From positions 1 to 13,145 of the forward strand of contig JAEYQQ010000163.1 in the NCBI GenBank assembly GCA_023409955.1: DNA of 13,145 nt. Direction: 5' to 3'. Below the pieces are notes generated by a model that was not told where the DNA came from, did no database searches, and worked only from the letters and a program-made list of their open reading frames with translations. The translations under genes and the position numbers were made by a program. Below are positions 6,939 through 13,145 of this stretch, piece after piece; positions within the stretch are counted from its first letter, which is position 1; the number at the start of each line of letters is the position of its first letter. Origin of the DNA: Bacillota bacterium (GTDB lineage: Bacteria > Bacillota > Clostridia > Christensenellales > Aristaeellaceae).

Positions 6939-9085
6939 CGGTTTCCATATTATCCCTTTTGGTCAGCGGAGCAATCGCTGCGATGGGGATATTTCGGCTG
7001 CGCGATGCATCTAATGCCAGCAACAACCTGATAGGCACCCAGGCTGCCCAAAGCAGCGGCGAGGCGCTGATCCGGCAGGCACTAGGTGACATCACCGCAC
7101 TAGCCGGTGTCAAGGCTCAATTGATTGGTAGCAGCTTAGAGGATACCGTAAAGACGCTGACTCTTCTGTCAGAACTTATCAGCGATATATACCGGAACAA
7201 GGAGAATTACCGACTGATCCCCTTTACGCATCCAAAATTTCATACCGACGGGGGACGGCAGATGCAATGGATACTTTCCCCGGGTATGACGGCCTACACC
7301 ACCGGTCTAGAGCAGGACCTTGTGGAAGCGGGCATTTTGGAGGAAACATATCTGCTGGGTAACATGGGTGTCTTGTATGAAACGGTGATGCGGAGTAACC
7401 CAAACATTTCATCCATATACACTACCTCCAAGTCGGGGCTGAACACCGGTTATGACGATAAGTCACTCTCCAAGATCACCAAGGATGACGTCTCCACCCA
7501 TGTGGTTGAACTGCGCTCGGAAGATGTGTCATGGTATCAAGAACCCAAACGCACGCTGAAACCCCATATCACCGATACCTATCTGGACCGATTTGGGCGC
7601 GGGCTAACCATTACCATGTCGGCTCCCTATACCGATGAGGATGGCGCGTTGTTAGGGGTGGTCGGCCTGGATATGCTGATCGGCGACCTGGTGGAAAACG
7701 TGCTGAACACCACGGTAGGAGAAAGCGGTTACGCAGTACTGCTAAAAACATATGATTCTGGAGATGCGATGGTGATTGCCGCCCCGGGCCTTAACAGCAG
7801 CAACGAAGCGAACATGAAAGCTTTTCTTGGCGAGAGCGCGACAGCCACACTGGAGCAGATGCGCAGCGCCCAAAGCGGCACGGTGGAGTCCATGGTAGCC
7901 ATTGGCGGCAAGCTCACAGACGTATACATCGTATGGGCGCCGGTGCCTGTCACAGGATGGACATACGCCATCGTGCTGCCCTCCGGAGAGATAAGCGCGC
8001 CGTCTGACAACATTCAGGATCTCATCAACGGCATGACCGATGGTGTAGTCAGGGATGCTGACATGAACGTCCTGCGCATGTTCGGTATGCTAGCCGTGCT
8101 ACTGATGTGCGCTATGGGCCTGGTGGCACTGGTGGCCCGGAACGTATCGAGGAAAATTACCGGGCCGATTACTGCGCTGATTGAGGACATCAGTGCTGTG
8201 AGCAACGGAAACTTCAACTACACCTCCACCATTCACACTGGTGATGAGATCGAGATGCTGAGCCTAAGCTTTGAGAATATGGCGGGCGAACTGCAGGATT
8301 ATATCAAAAACCTCGCCAAAGTTACCGCTGACAAGGAGCGGATAGCCACAGAGCTGAACGTTGCCACAAGGATCCAGGCCAGTATGCTACCTTGTATTTT
8401 CCCCCCGTTTCCAGAACGACATGAGTTTGATCTGTACGCTTCCATGCTACCAGCCAGAGAAGTGGGCGGCGATTTCTACGACTTTTTCCTGGTGGATAAT
8501 GACACGCTGGCGATTGTCATAGCTGACGTCTCCGACAAAGGCGTGCCGGCAGCCCTGTTTATGGTGATTGCCAAAACCATCATCAAGAACAACGCCTGCT
8601 CTTGCATGCGGCCTGGGGAGGTGTTTGCGGCGGTAAACAACAGACTGTGCGAGAATAACGAGGAAGGGATGTTTGTTACCGCATTCATGGGGTTTTACCA
8701 TATTAAAACTCACCAGTTTGTTTACGTGAATGCCGGGCACAATCAGCCGCTGCTTTTAAAGTCCGGCGGTGATTATGCATTCTTAACAGCCAAGCCAAAT
8801 TTGGTGATGGCGGGCATGGAGGGTACGGTTTACAAAGAACATGAACTGACGCTAGAGCCAGGCGATTCTTTATTTTTGTATACCGACGGCGTAACCGAAG
8901 CGGTCAACCGCGACCTGAAGTTGTTTTCGGATGCAAGGCTTCTGGCTGCTGTGAACCGCTGCCGTACACTGCCACTTAAGGACCAATTAGCTCAAGTCAA
9001 AAAGGAGATTGATGCATTTGCGGATGGGGCTGAACAAGCGGATGACATTACGATGCTTGCGCTGAAGATTAATGATCCTGGATGA
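6881..9085 (+). CDS. Membrane PP2C phosphatase with extracellular Cache-like sensor and HAMP (RsbU/SpoIIE type)
   Basis: This 734-residue sensor phosphatase should dephosphorylate the STAS protein in response to an external signal. Order: membrane helix 15-36; extracellular region 37-395 with double-Cache features (SWYQEP at 217-222, ITMSAPYTDEDG at 244-255, GVVGLDM at 259-265, GYAVLL at 283-288); membrane helix about 398-420; HAMP about 420-475 (ITGPITAL at 426-433); a short helical linker; then a PP2C/SpoIIE domain. Metal-binding acidic residues are in VGGDFYD (Asp531), ADVSDKG (Asp549), YTDGVTEA (Asp669) and ADDITML (Asp721-722), so it looks active. The R-x-W-Y pattern typical of amino-acid-sensing Cache domains is not intact (V-S-W-Y at 216-219), so the ligand is not assignable. 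The start follows GGAGG (6870-6874) by 6 bases and lies inside the preceding gene, which suggests translational coupling. Confidence 0.92.
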   Translation: MVTRRNGASIRRRIFSAFLAVSILSLLVSGAIAAMGIFRLRDASNASNNLIGTQAAQSSGEALIRQALGDITALAGVKAQLIGSSLEDTVKTLTLLSELISDIYRNKENYRLIPFTHPKFHTDGGRQMQWILSPGMTAYTTGLEQDLVEAGILEETYLLGNMGVLYETVMRSNPNISSIYTTSKSGLNTGYDDKSLSKITKDDVSTHVVELRSEDVSWYQEPKRTLKPHITDTYLDRFGRGLTITMSAPYTDEDGALLGVVGLDMLIGDLVENVLNTTVGESGYAVLLKTYDSGDAMVIAAPGLNSSNEANMKAFLGESATATLEQMRSAQSGTVESMVAIGGKLTDVYIVWAPVPVTGWTYAIVLPSGEISAPSDNIQDLINGMTDGVVRDADMNVLRMFGMLAVLLMCAMGLVALVARNVSRKITGPITALIEDISAVSNGNFNYTSTIHTGDEIEMLSLSFENMAGELQDYIKNLAKVTADKERIATELNVATRIQASMLPCIFPPFPERHEFDLYASMLPAREVGGDFYDFFLVDNDTLAIVIADVSDKGVPAALFMVIAKTIIKNNACSCMRPGEVFAAVNNRLCENNEEGMFVTAFMGFYHIKTHQFVYVNAGHNQPLLLKSGGDYAFLTAKPNLVMAGMEGTVYKEHELTLEPGDSLFLYTDGVTEAVNRDLKLFSDARLLAAVNRCRTLPLKDQLAQVKKEIDAFADGAEQADDITMLALKINDPG

Positions 9086-9109
9086 AATAACGTCAGCAGG
9101 CGATGCTCT

Positions 9110-9138
9110 TTGACGCTTTGTCGGACAAAAGATAAACT
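9110..9138 (+). promoter_or_regulatory. Candidate internal promoter for the exporter genes
   Basis: TTGACG (9110-9115) and TAAACT (9133-9138) are 17 bases apart, matching the sigma-A -35 box in five of six and the -10 box in four of six positions. It lies in the 78-base gap between the phosphatase and the exporter genes, about 25 bases before the HlyD-like start codon. A partial hairpin (CGTCAGCA, 9091-9098, with TGCT and GACG, 9104-9115) overlaps the -35 box. The exporter genes may thus be transcribed both from here and by read-through. Confidence 0.4.
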
Positions 9139-9163
9139 CTTCCAAGATGGGGATGGAAAGCAC

Positions 9164-9646
9164 ATGAATGAAAAGCTATTTCGCAAAAACAGCCTGGACA
9201 AAGTAACCGGGCCGGAGCAGCTGGATGAGTACATCAAGGTGGCAAAGCCAGGCCTATGGGTGACGCTGACGGCCATCGGTGTATTGCTGCTTGCTGTCTT
9301 CATATGGGGTTTTTACGGCACGCTGCCTACCACCATTTCGGCGGTAGGGGTAGTGAATGCGGGTGAAGTGAAGTTGTATCTGCCTATGGAGCAGGCTGAT
9401 AAGGTGCACGCAGGAATGCCCATAAAGGCAGGTGACGCCTTGGGTACGGTTATATCGGTAGCAAAGACACCACTATCCAAGGCTGAAATCAAGGCTGAGC
9501 TGCAAAGAGACTATTTCGCGGAAACACTAAATCTTGCCGACTGGAACGTACCTATAGCCGCCAGTATCCCTGGCCTTTCGGACGGCGTGATGCCGTTAGT
9601 AATAACGTTGCACTCGGTAAAACCCCTAGACTTTTTTTTGAACTGA
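9164..9646 (+). CDS. NHLM-type bacteriocin system secretion protein, short HlyD-like form
   Basis: The start at 9164 follows GGGGA (9149-9153) by 10 bases and gives the N-terminus usual for this family; an in-frame TTG at 9110 would lie within a likely promoter. The 160-residue product has a cytoplasmic RKNSLDKVTGPEQLDEYI motif (7-24), one membrane helix (31-50) and a small extracellular beta-rich domain (about 55-160) ending in DFFLN. This pattern matches the short adaptor proteins paired with NHLM exporters in Firmicutes. It lacks the lipoyl halves and coiled-coil hairpin of full HlyD proteins, as expected where no outer membrane must be bridged. It probably forms part of the export complex with the two ABC transporters. 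The exporter gene starts 10 bases downstream. An eight-T run (9632-9639) lies near the 3' end but leaves the expected C-terminus intact. Confidence 0.82.
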   Translation: MNEKLFRKNSLDKVTGPEQLDEYIKVAKPGLWVTLTAIGVLLLAVFIWGFYGTLPTTISAVGVVNAGEVKLYLPMEQADKVHAGMPIKAGDALGTVISVAKTPLSKAEIKAELQRDYFAETLNLADWNVPIAASIPGLSDGVMPLVITLHSVKPLDFFLN

Positions 9647-9656
9647 GGACGGTACA

Positions 9657-11810
9657 ATGAAACGAACTTACGTTAAAGTGCCTGTCGTCATGCAGATGGA
9701 AGCTCTAGAGTGCGGCGCAGCCTGCCTGACCATGGTGCTGGCCTACTATAAAAAGTGGCTTCCGCTGGAAAGGGTGCGCGCCGATTGCTGCGTATCCCGG
9801 GACGGATCTAGCGCAAAAAACCTGCTGCTGGCGGCACGCAGTTACGGGCTGGACGCCAAGGGCTACCGGATGGAGCCCGAGCAGCTATTGAAGCAGAGCA
9901 AGTTCCCCTGCATTATCCACTGGAACTTCAATCACTTTGTGGTGCTCAACGGCTTTAAGCAGGGCAAGGCTGTTATCAACGATCCGGCCCGCGGCACCGT
10001 AGAGGTGCCCATGGCGCAGTTTGATGAATCGTTTACCGGCGTGGTGCTGATGTTTGAAAAATCCCCCACTTTTACCCCAGACGGCAAGCCCATGAGCGTG
10101 GTGGGCTTTGTAAAAAAGCGGCTTCGGGGCGCGGGGGCAGCACTAGCCTTTACCATCGTCATTGGGATCTTCGGGGTAATCACTGGCCTTTTTTCCACTG
10201 TATTTTCGCGCGTATTCATGGATCGGCTGCTCACAGGGCAAAACCCCGATTGGCTGATGCCCTTCCTTATGGCCCTTGCGGCGTTCTCGGCGCTGCAGTT
10301 GATTATCGGTTTTGTACAGACCCATCACTCGCTAAAAATTGAAGGTAAGCTTGCCATTACCGCCAATGCCAGCTTCATGTGGCACGTGCTCAGGCTCCCG
10401 ATGGAGTTTTTCTCCCAGCGCATGGCAGGTGATATCAGCTTGCGGCAATCAGAGAACGAGACGGTGGCCTCGTCCCTGGTAAAGCAGATAGCGCCGCTGC
10501 TATTGAACTTTGTGATGCTTGTGTTCTACCTGGCGGTGATGATTCGCTACAGCCTGCTTCTGACGATAGTGGGTATCTCATCGCTGGTGATCAACATGCT
10601 GGTGGGACAGTACATCTCCAGAAAGCGTGTAAACCTGACCCGTGTTGCCATGCGGGATAGCGGCAAGCTGGCAAGCGCCACGGTGGCAGGTGTGGAGATG
10701 ATTGAGACCATCAAGGCTAGCGGTGCAGAAAATGGATATTTCGAACGCTGGGCGGGTTATCAGGCATCAGTAAATGCGCAGGGTGTAAAGGCCGCTAGGC
10801 TCAACCAATCTCTAGGCAAGATTCCCATGCTGGTAAGCTCGTTGACCAATCTCGCTATTCTTATGTTAGGCGCAATGCTGATCATGAACGGCCAGTTTAC
10901 CGTGGGCAAGCTGCTGGCGTTTCAGGGCTTCCTGGCCTCGTTCATGTCCCCGGCCTTGAGCTTTTTAAGCCTGAATCAGACAATGCTGGAAATGCGAACC
11001 GGCATGGAGCGCATTGAAGACGTGATGGAGTATCCCGTGGACGTCCAATACGCCCCTGCTCAGGAACTTATGGAACAGGATTTCTCCAAGCTTTCAGGGG
11101 CGCTTTCCATGCAGAGTGTTACCTTCGGTTATTCACGGCTTGGCGTGCCGCTGATTGCGGACTTTAACCTTACGCTAAAGCCAGGCAGCCGGGTAGCGTT
11201 TGTCGGACCATCCGGCTGCGGCAAGTCAACGTTGGCCAAGCTCATCTCGGGGCTGTACAAGCCCTGGAGCGGGGTGATCTCCTTTGACGGAAAGATGATG
11301 GACCAGATCCCACGGGTGGTTTTGACCGGTTCGCTGGGCGTGGTGGACCAGGATATCATTCTGTTTGAGGATACCATTGCCGCCAATATCAAAATGTGGG
11401 ATACCTCCATTGAAGACTTTGAAATGATCCTGGCTGCCCGCGACGCCAAGCTGCACGAGGACATCATGGGTCGGGACGGCGGATACCAGTACAAGATCAT
11501 GGAAAACGGAAAAGACTTTTCTGGCGGACAGCGGCAACGCATGGAGATCGCCAGGGTGCTTGCGCAGGACCCGACGATCATCATCATGGACGAGGCCACT
11601 TCAGCGTTGGATGCCAGGACCGAGTATGAAGTAATGAAGGCGATCAAGGACCGTGGAGTGACCTGTATTGTGGTGGCGCACCGGCTCAGCGCCATCCGCG
11701 ACTGCGATGAGATCATCGTTATGGACAAGGGGAAGGTAGTCGAGCGCGGTACACATGAGGATCTGTATGCGCTGGGTGGGTTGTATACAAGTCTTGTGAG
11801 CAACGAGTGA
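9657..11810 (+). CDS. NHLM-type ABC exporter with C39 leader peptidase (peptidase/permease/ATPase)
   Basis: This 717-residue protein should cleave a precursor peptide after a double-glycine-type leader and export the product. The N-terminal C39 peptidase (about 7-135) has its oxyanion Gln13 and catalytic Cys19 in MQMEALECGAAC (12-23), His93 in NHFVVLNG (92-99) and Asp109 in NDPARG (108-113), so it appears active. A six-helix exporter membrane domain follows (about 155-440). The ATPase carries Walker A GPSGCGKST (517-525), Q-loop Gln565, signature FSGGQRQR (621-628), Walker B IIIMDEA (641-647) and H-loop His675. Start at 9657 with GAGGA (9645-9649) 7 bases upstream. Neighbours on both sides (short HlyD-like protein and peptidase-free ABC protein) fit the NHLM three-component arrangement (TIGR03794, 03796 and 03797 families), as opposed to a lone lantibiotic exporter. 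Confidence 0.93.
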   Translation: MKRTYVKVPVVMQMEALECGAACLTMVLAYYKKWLPLERVRADCCVSRDGSSAKNLLLAARSYGLDAKGYRMEPEQLLKQSKFPCIIHWNFNHFVVLNGFKQGKAVINDPARGTVEVPMAQFDESFTGVVLMFEKSPTFTPDGKPMSVVGFVKKRLRGAGAALAFTIVIGIFGVITGLFSTVFSRVFMDRLLTGQNPDWLMPFLMALAAFSALQLIIGFVQTHHSLKIEGKLAITANASFMWHVLRLPMEFFSQRMAGDISLRQSENETVASSLVKQIAPLLLNFVMLVFYLAVMIRYSLLLTIVGISSLVINMLVGQYISRKRVNLTRVAMRDSGKLASATVAGVEMIETIKASGAENGYFERWAGYQASVNAQGVKAARLNQSLGKIPMLVSSLTNLAILMLGAMLIMNGQFTVGKLLAFQGFLASFMSPALSFLSLNQTMLEMRTGMERIEDVMEYPVDVQYAPAQELMEQDFSKLSGALSMQSVTFGYSRLGVPLIADFNLTLKPGSRVAFVGPSGCGKSTLAKLISGLYKPWSGVISFDGKMMDQIPRVVLTGSLGVVDQDIILFEDTIAANIKMWDTSIEDFEMILAARDAKLHEDIMGRDGGYQYKIMENGKDFSGGQRQRMEIARVLAQDPTIIIMDEATSALDARTEYEVMKAIKDRGVTCIVVAHRLSAIRDCDEIIVMDKGKVVERGTHEDLYALGGLYTSLVSNE

Positions 11811-11822
11811 GAGGAGCGCGTC

Positions 11823-13145
11823 ATGGGCTGGTTTGATGAGCAACTGAAAAGCCGGATACAGAATGATGAAGACAGCTTCGTCCAGTCTTTAGACGAGCTG
11901 TCCGGCATTGTCATGGGCAAACAGGCAGCCCAGGCGCGTATAGATGATTGTACGCAGGCTGCCAATGCCATTGGTGAGATCCTTAAATACTTTCGCGTAA
12001 AGCCGGTGGAGGTACCCGACAGCCTTTCGGGATTGGACGAGCAACTGGAATACATGATGCGTCCCACCGGTATCATGCGCCGCAAAGTCAAACTGATCGA
12101 AGGCTGGTATCAGGATGCTATCGGGCCACTGCTTGGGCACACCGCCGACGGATGCCCGGTGGCGCTTTTGCCCAGCGATATTATGGGCTATGCATATTAT
12201 GACTACACGCAAGGCAAGCGGGTGAAGGTGGACAAAGAAAGCGCCGCCAGCCTGGAGCAGGAAGCCATCTGCTTTTATAAGCCGCTGCCGCTGAAGAAAA
12301 TCGGTATTGGCGATCTGCTCCTTTTCATAGCCCAGACGCTGGCGGTTAGCGATTTGATTTTCATTGCCCTGGCTGCGCTGGCATCTACCTTGCTTGGCAT
12401 GCTGATGCCCTATGTTAACAACCAGCTGTTCAGTACGGTCATTCCCAGCGGCAAACAGGTACTATTGCCGCCGCTGGCAACGCTGATGATTGGCGTAAGC
12501 ATGTCAACAATGCTAACAGGCATCACGCGCTCACTGATTATGGAGCGGGTTCAGACCAAGATGAACATTGCTGTGCAGGCAGCGTCCATGATGCGGGTGC
12601 TCTCCCTTCCCGTTTCCTTCTTTAAAAAATACAGTTCAGGTGAGATCTCCAGTCGCGTGCAGAGCATCAACAGCCTATGCAACATGCTGGCCAGCACCAT
12701 TCTTTCCACAGGATTGACCAGCCTGTTTTCCCTCGTGTACATCGGGCAGATCGGCGGGTATGCGCCAGGGCTGATGGCCCCCTCGCTGATGGTCATGTTA
12801 GCCACGACGGTAATCTCGCTGATCACGACGCTTTTGCAGACCAAGCGCTCCGAGCATGCTATGAAGCTGGGGGCGCGACTGTCAGGGCTTGTTTTTGCCT
12901 TGTTTTCCGGCGTGCAAAAAATACGGCTTGCTGGAGCGGAGCGGCGTGCATTTTCTAAATGGTCGGGGGTGTACAGCCAAGCGGCCAGGCTGCGGCATGC
13001 TCCACCGCTGTACATGCAGCTTTTTCCACTTCTTTCGTCAGCCGTGACCATGTTGGGTACGATTGCCATCTATTATTATGCGGTTACCTCCAGCGTGGGG
13101 GTGGCTGGATATATGGCATTCAACGTGTCCTACGGCATGCTATCC
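11823..13145 (+). CDS. NHLM-type second ABC transporter lacking a peptidase (partial, runs off the window)
   Basis: The frame is open from ATG 11823 to the window end, giving 441 residues; the ATPase domain lies beyond. GAGGAG (11811-11816) is 6 bases upstream, and the start is 12 bases after the previous stop. Residues 1-160 are a soluble cytoplasmic domain without a C39 cysteine; it includes LIEGWYQDAIGPLL (91-104), ALLPSDIMGYAYYDY (115-129) and GKRVKV (131-136), a pattern characteristic of the second NHLM transporter (TIGR03797-like). A multi-helix exporter domain begins near 174 and contains LPVSFFKKYSSGEISSRV (262-279) and LFSGVQKIRLAGAERRAF (360-377), a family signature at the coupling helices. 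It likely pairs with the C39 exporter as a heteromeric or sequential system. Whether the ATPase motifs are intact cannot be seen here. Confidence 0.9.
   Translation, partial: MGWFDEQLKSRIQNDEDSFVQSLDELSGIVMGKQAAQARIDDCTQAANAIGEILKYFRVKPVEVPDSLSGLDEQLEYMMRPTGIMRRKVKLIEGWYQDAIGPLLGHTADGCPVALLPSDIMGYAYYDYTQGKRVKVDKESAASLEQEAICFYKPLPLKKIGIGDLLLFIAQTLAVSDLIFIALAALASTLLGMLMPYVNNQLFSTVIPSGKQVLLPPLATLMIGVSMSTMLTGITRSLIMERVQTKMNIAVQAASMMRVLSLPVSFFKKYSSGEISSRVQSINSLCNMLASTILSTGLTSLFSLVYIGQIGGYAPGLMAPSLMVMLATTVISLITTLLQTKRSEHAMKLGARLSGLVFALFSGVQKIRLAGAERRAFSKWSGVYSQAARLRHAPPLYMQLFPLLSSAVTMLGTIAIYYYAVTSSVGVAGYMAFNVSYGMLS

Noticed and set aside
9632..9639. Run of eight T near the end of the HlyD-like gene as a frameshift or phase-variation site
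   Set aside because: The frame as read ends in the C-terminus expected for the family, and slippage would alter only the last three or so residues, so a switching role is unlikely.
9164..9646. HlyD-like gene as a truncated pseudogene
   Set aside because: The length and the start and end motifs match the short adaptor form typical of NHLM systems in Firmicutes, and spacing to the next gene is tight and has a good ribosome site.
11129..12091. Long open frame on the - strand (320 codons)
   Set aside because: It runs antisense to the conserved exporter ATPase domain and the second ABC gene, has a serine- and arginine-rich low-quality composition, and no ribosome site. Similar antisense frames at 575-1237, 1638-2237 and 3738-4538 were rejected for the same reason.
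1..13145. tRNA, rRNA, CRISPR arrays, insertion sequences, riboswitches
   Set aside because: No cloverleaf-like sequence, regularly spaced repeats, transposase frame, terminal inverted repeats or recognisable riboswitch core was seen on reading both strands.

Overview
The window reads as a Firmicutes (Clostridia-type, probably gut-associated) chromosome segment of moderate GC content. This rests on purine-rich Shine-Dalgarno sequences before most genes, a near-consensus housekeeping promoter, a U-tract terminator, and protein families typical of that group: a fused binding-protein-dependent permease, a partner-switching regulatory set, and NHLM-type peptide exporters. The species cannot be named from the sequence. 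All genes lie on the + strand.

Region 1 (about 22-5022) is a complete binding-protein-dependent ABC importer operon. It has a strong promoter, a COG1840 (FbpA-like) substrate-binding protein, a fused two-domain permease (FbpB-like) with an unusual extra N-terminal domain, an FbpC-like ATPase with a C-terminal TOBE-type region, and a strong intrinsic terminator. By family the substrate is most likely ferric iron, but the sequence does not prove this. A highly structured leader with three hairpins separates the binding-protein gene from the permease gene and probably raises the amount of binding protein relative to the membrane parts.

Region 2 (5023-5334) is an AT-rich stretch without a convincing gene. 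It carries direct and inverted repeats that could be regulatory, and one mostly open frame with a faint resemblance to Nif11-type leader peptides.

Region 3 (5335-9085) is a four-gene regulatory operon: a STAS anti-sigma-factor antagonist (RsbV/SpoIIAA type), a HATPase anti-sigma factor/kinase (RsbW/SpoIIAB type), an uncharacterised GNAT-like protein, and a membrane-bound PP2C phosphatase (RsbU/SpoIIE type) with a large extracellular Cache-like sensor. The GNAT-like gene overlaps the phosphatase gene by 58 bases. No sigma factor is present in the window.

Region 4 (9110-13145 and beyond) is an NHLM/NHLP-type peptide natural-product export set: a short HlyD-like membrane protein, a C39 peptidase/permease/ATPase exporter, and the first 441 residues of a second, peptidase-lacking ABC transporter. 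No precursor peptide or maturation enzyme is visible with confidence. Regions 3 and 4 are separated by only 78 bases on the same strand. The reasonable model is that an extracellular signal is read by the phosphatase, passed through STAS/HATPase partner switching, and used to control production or export of a peptide whose gene lies outside the window.
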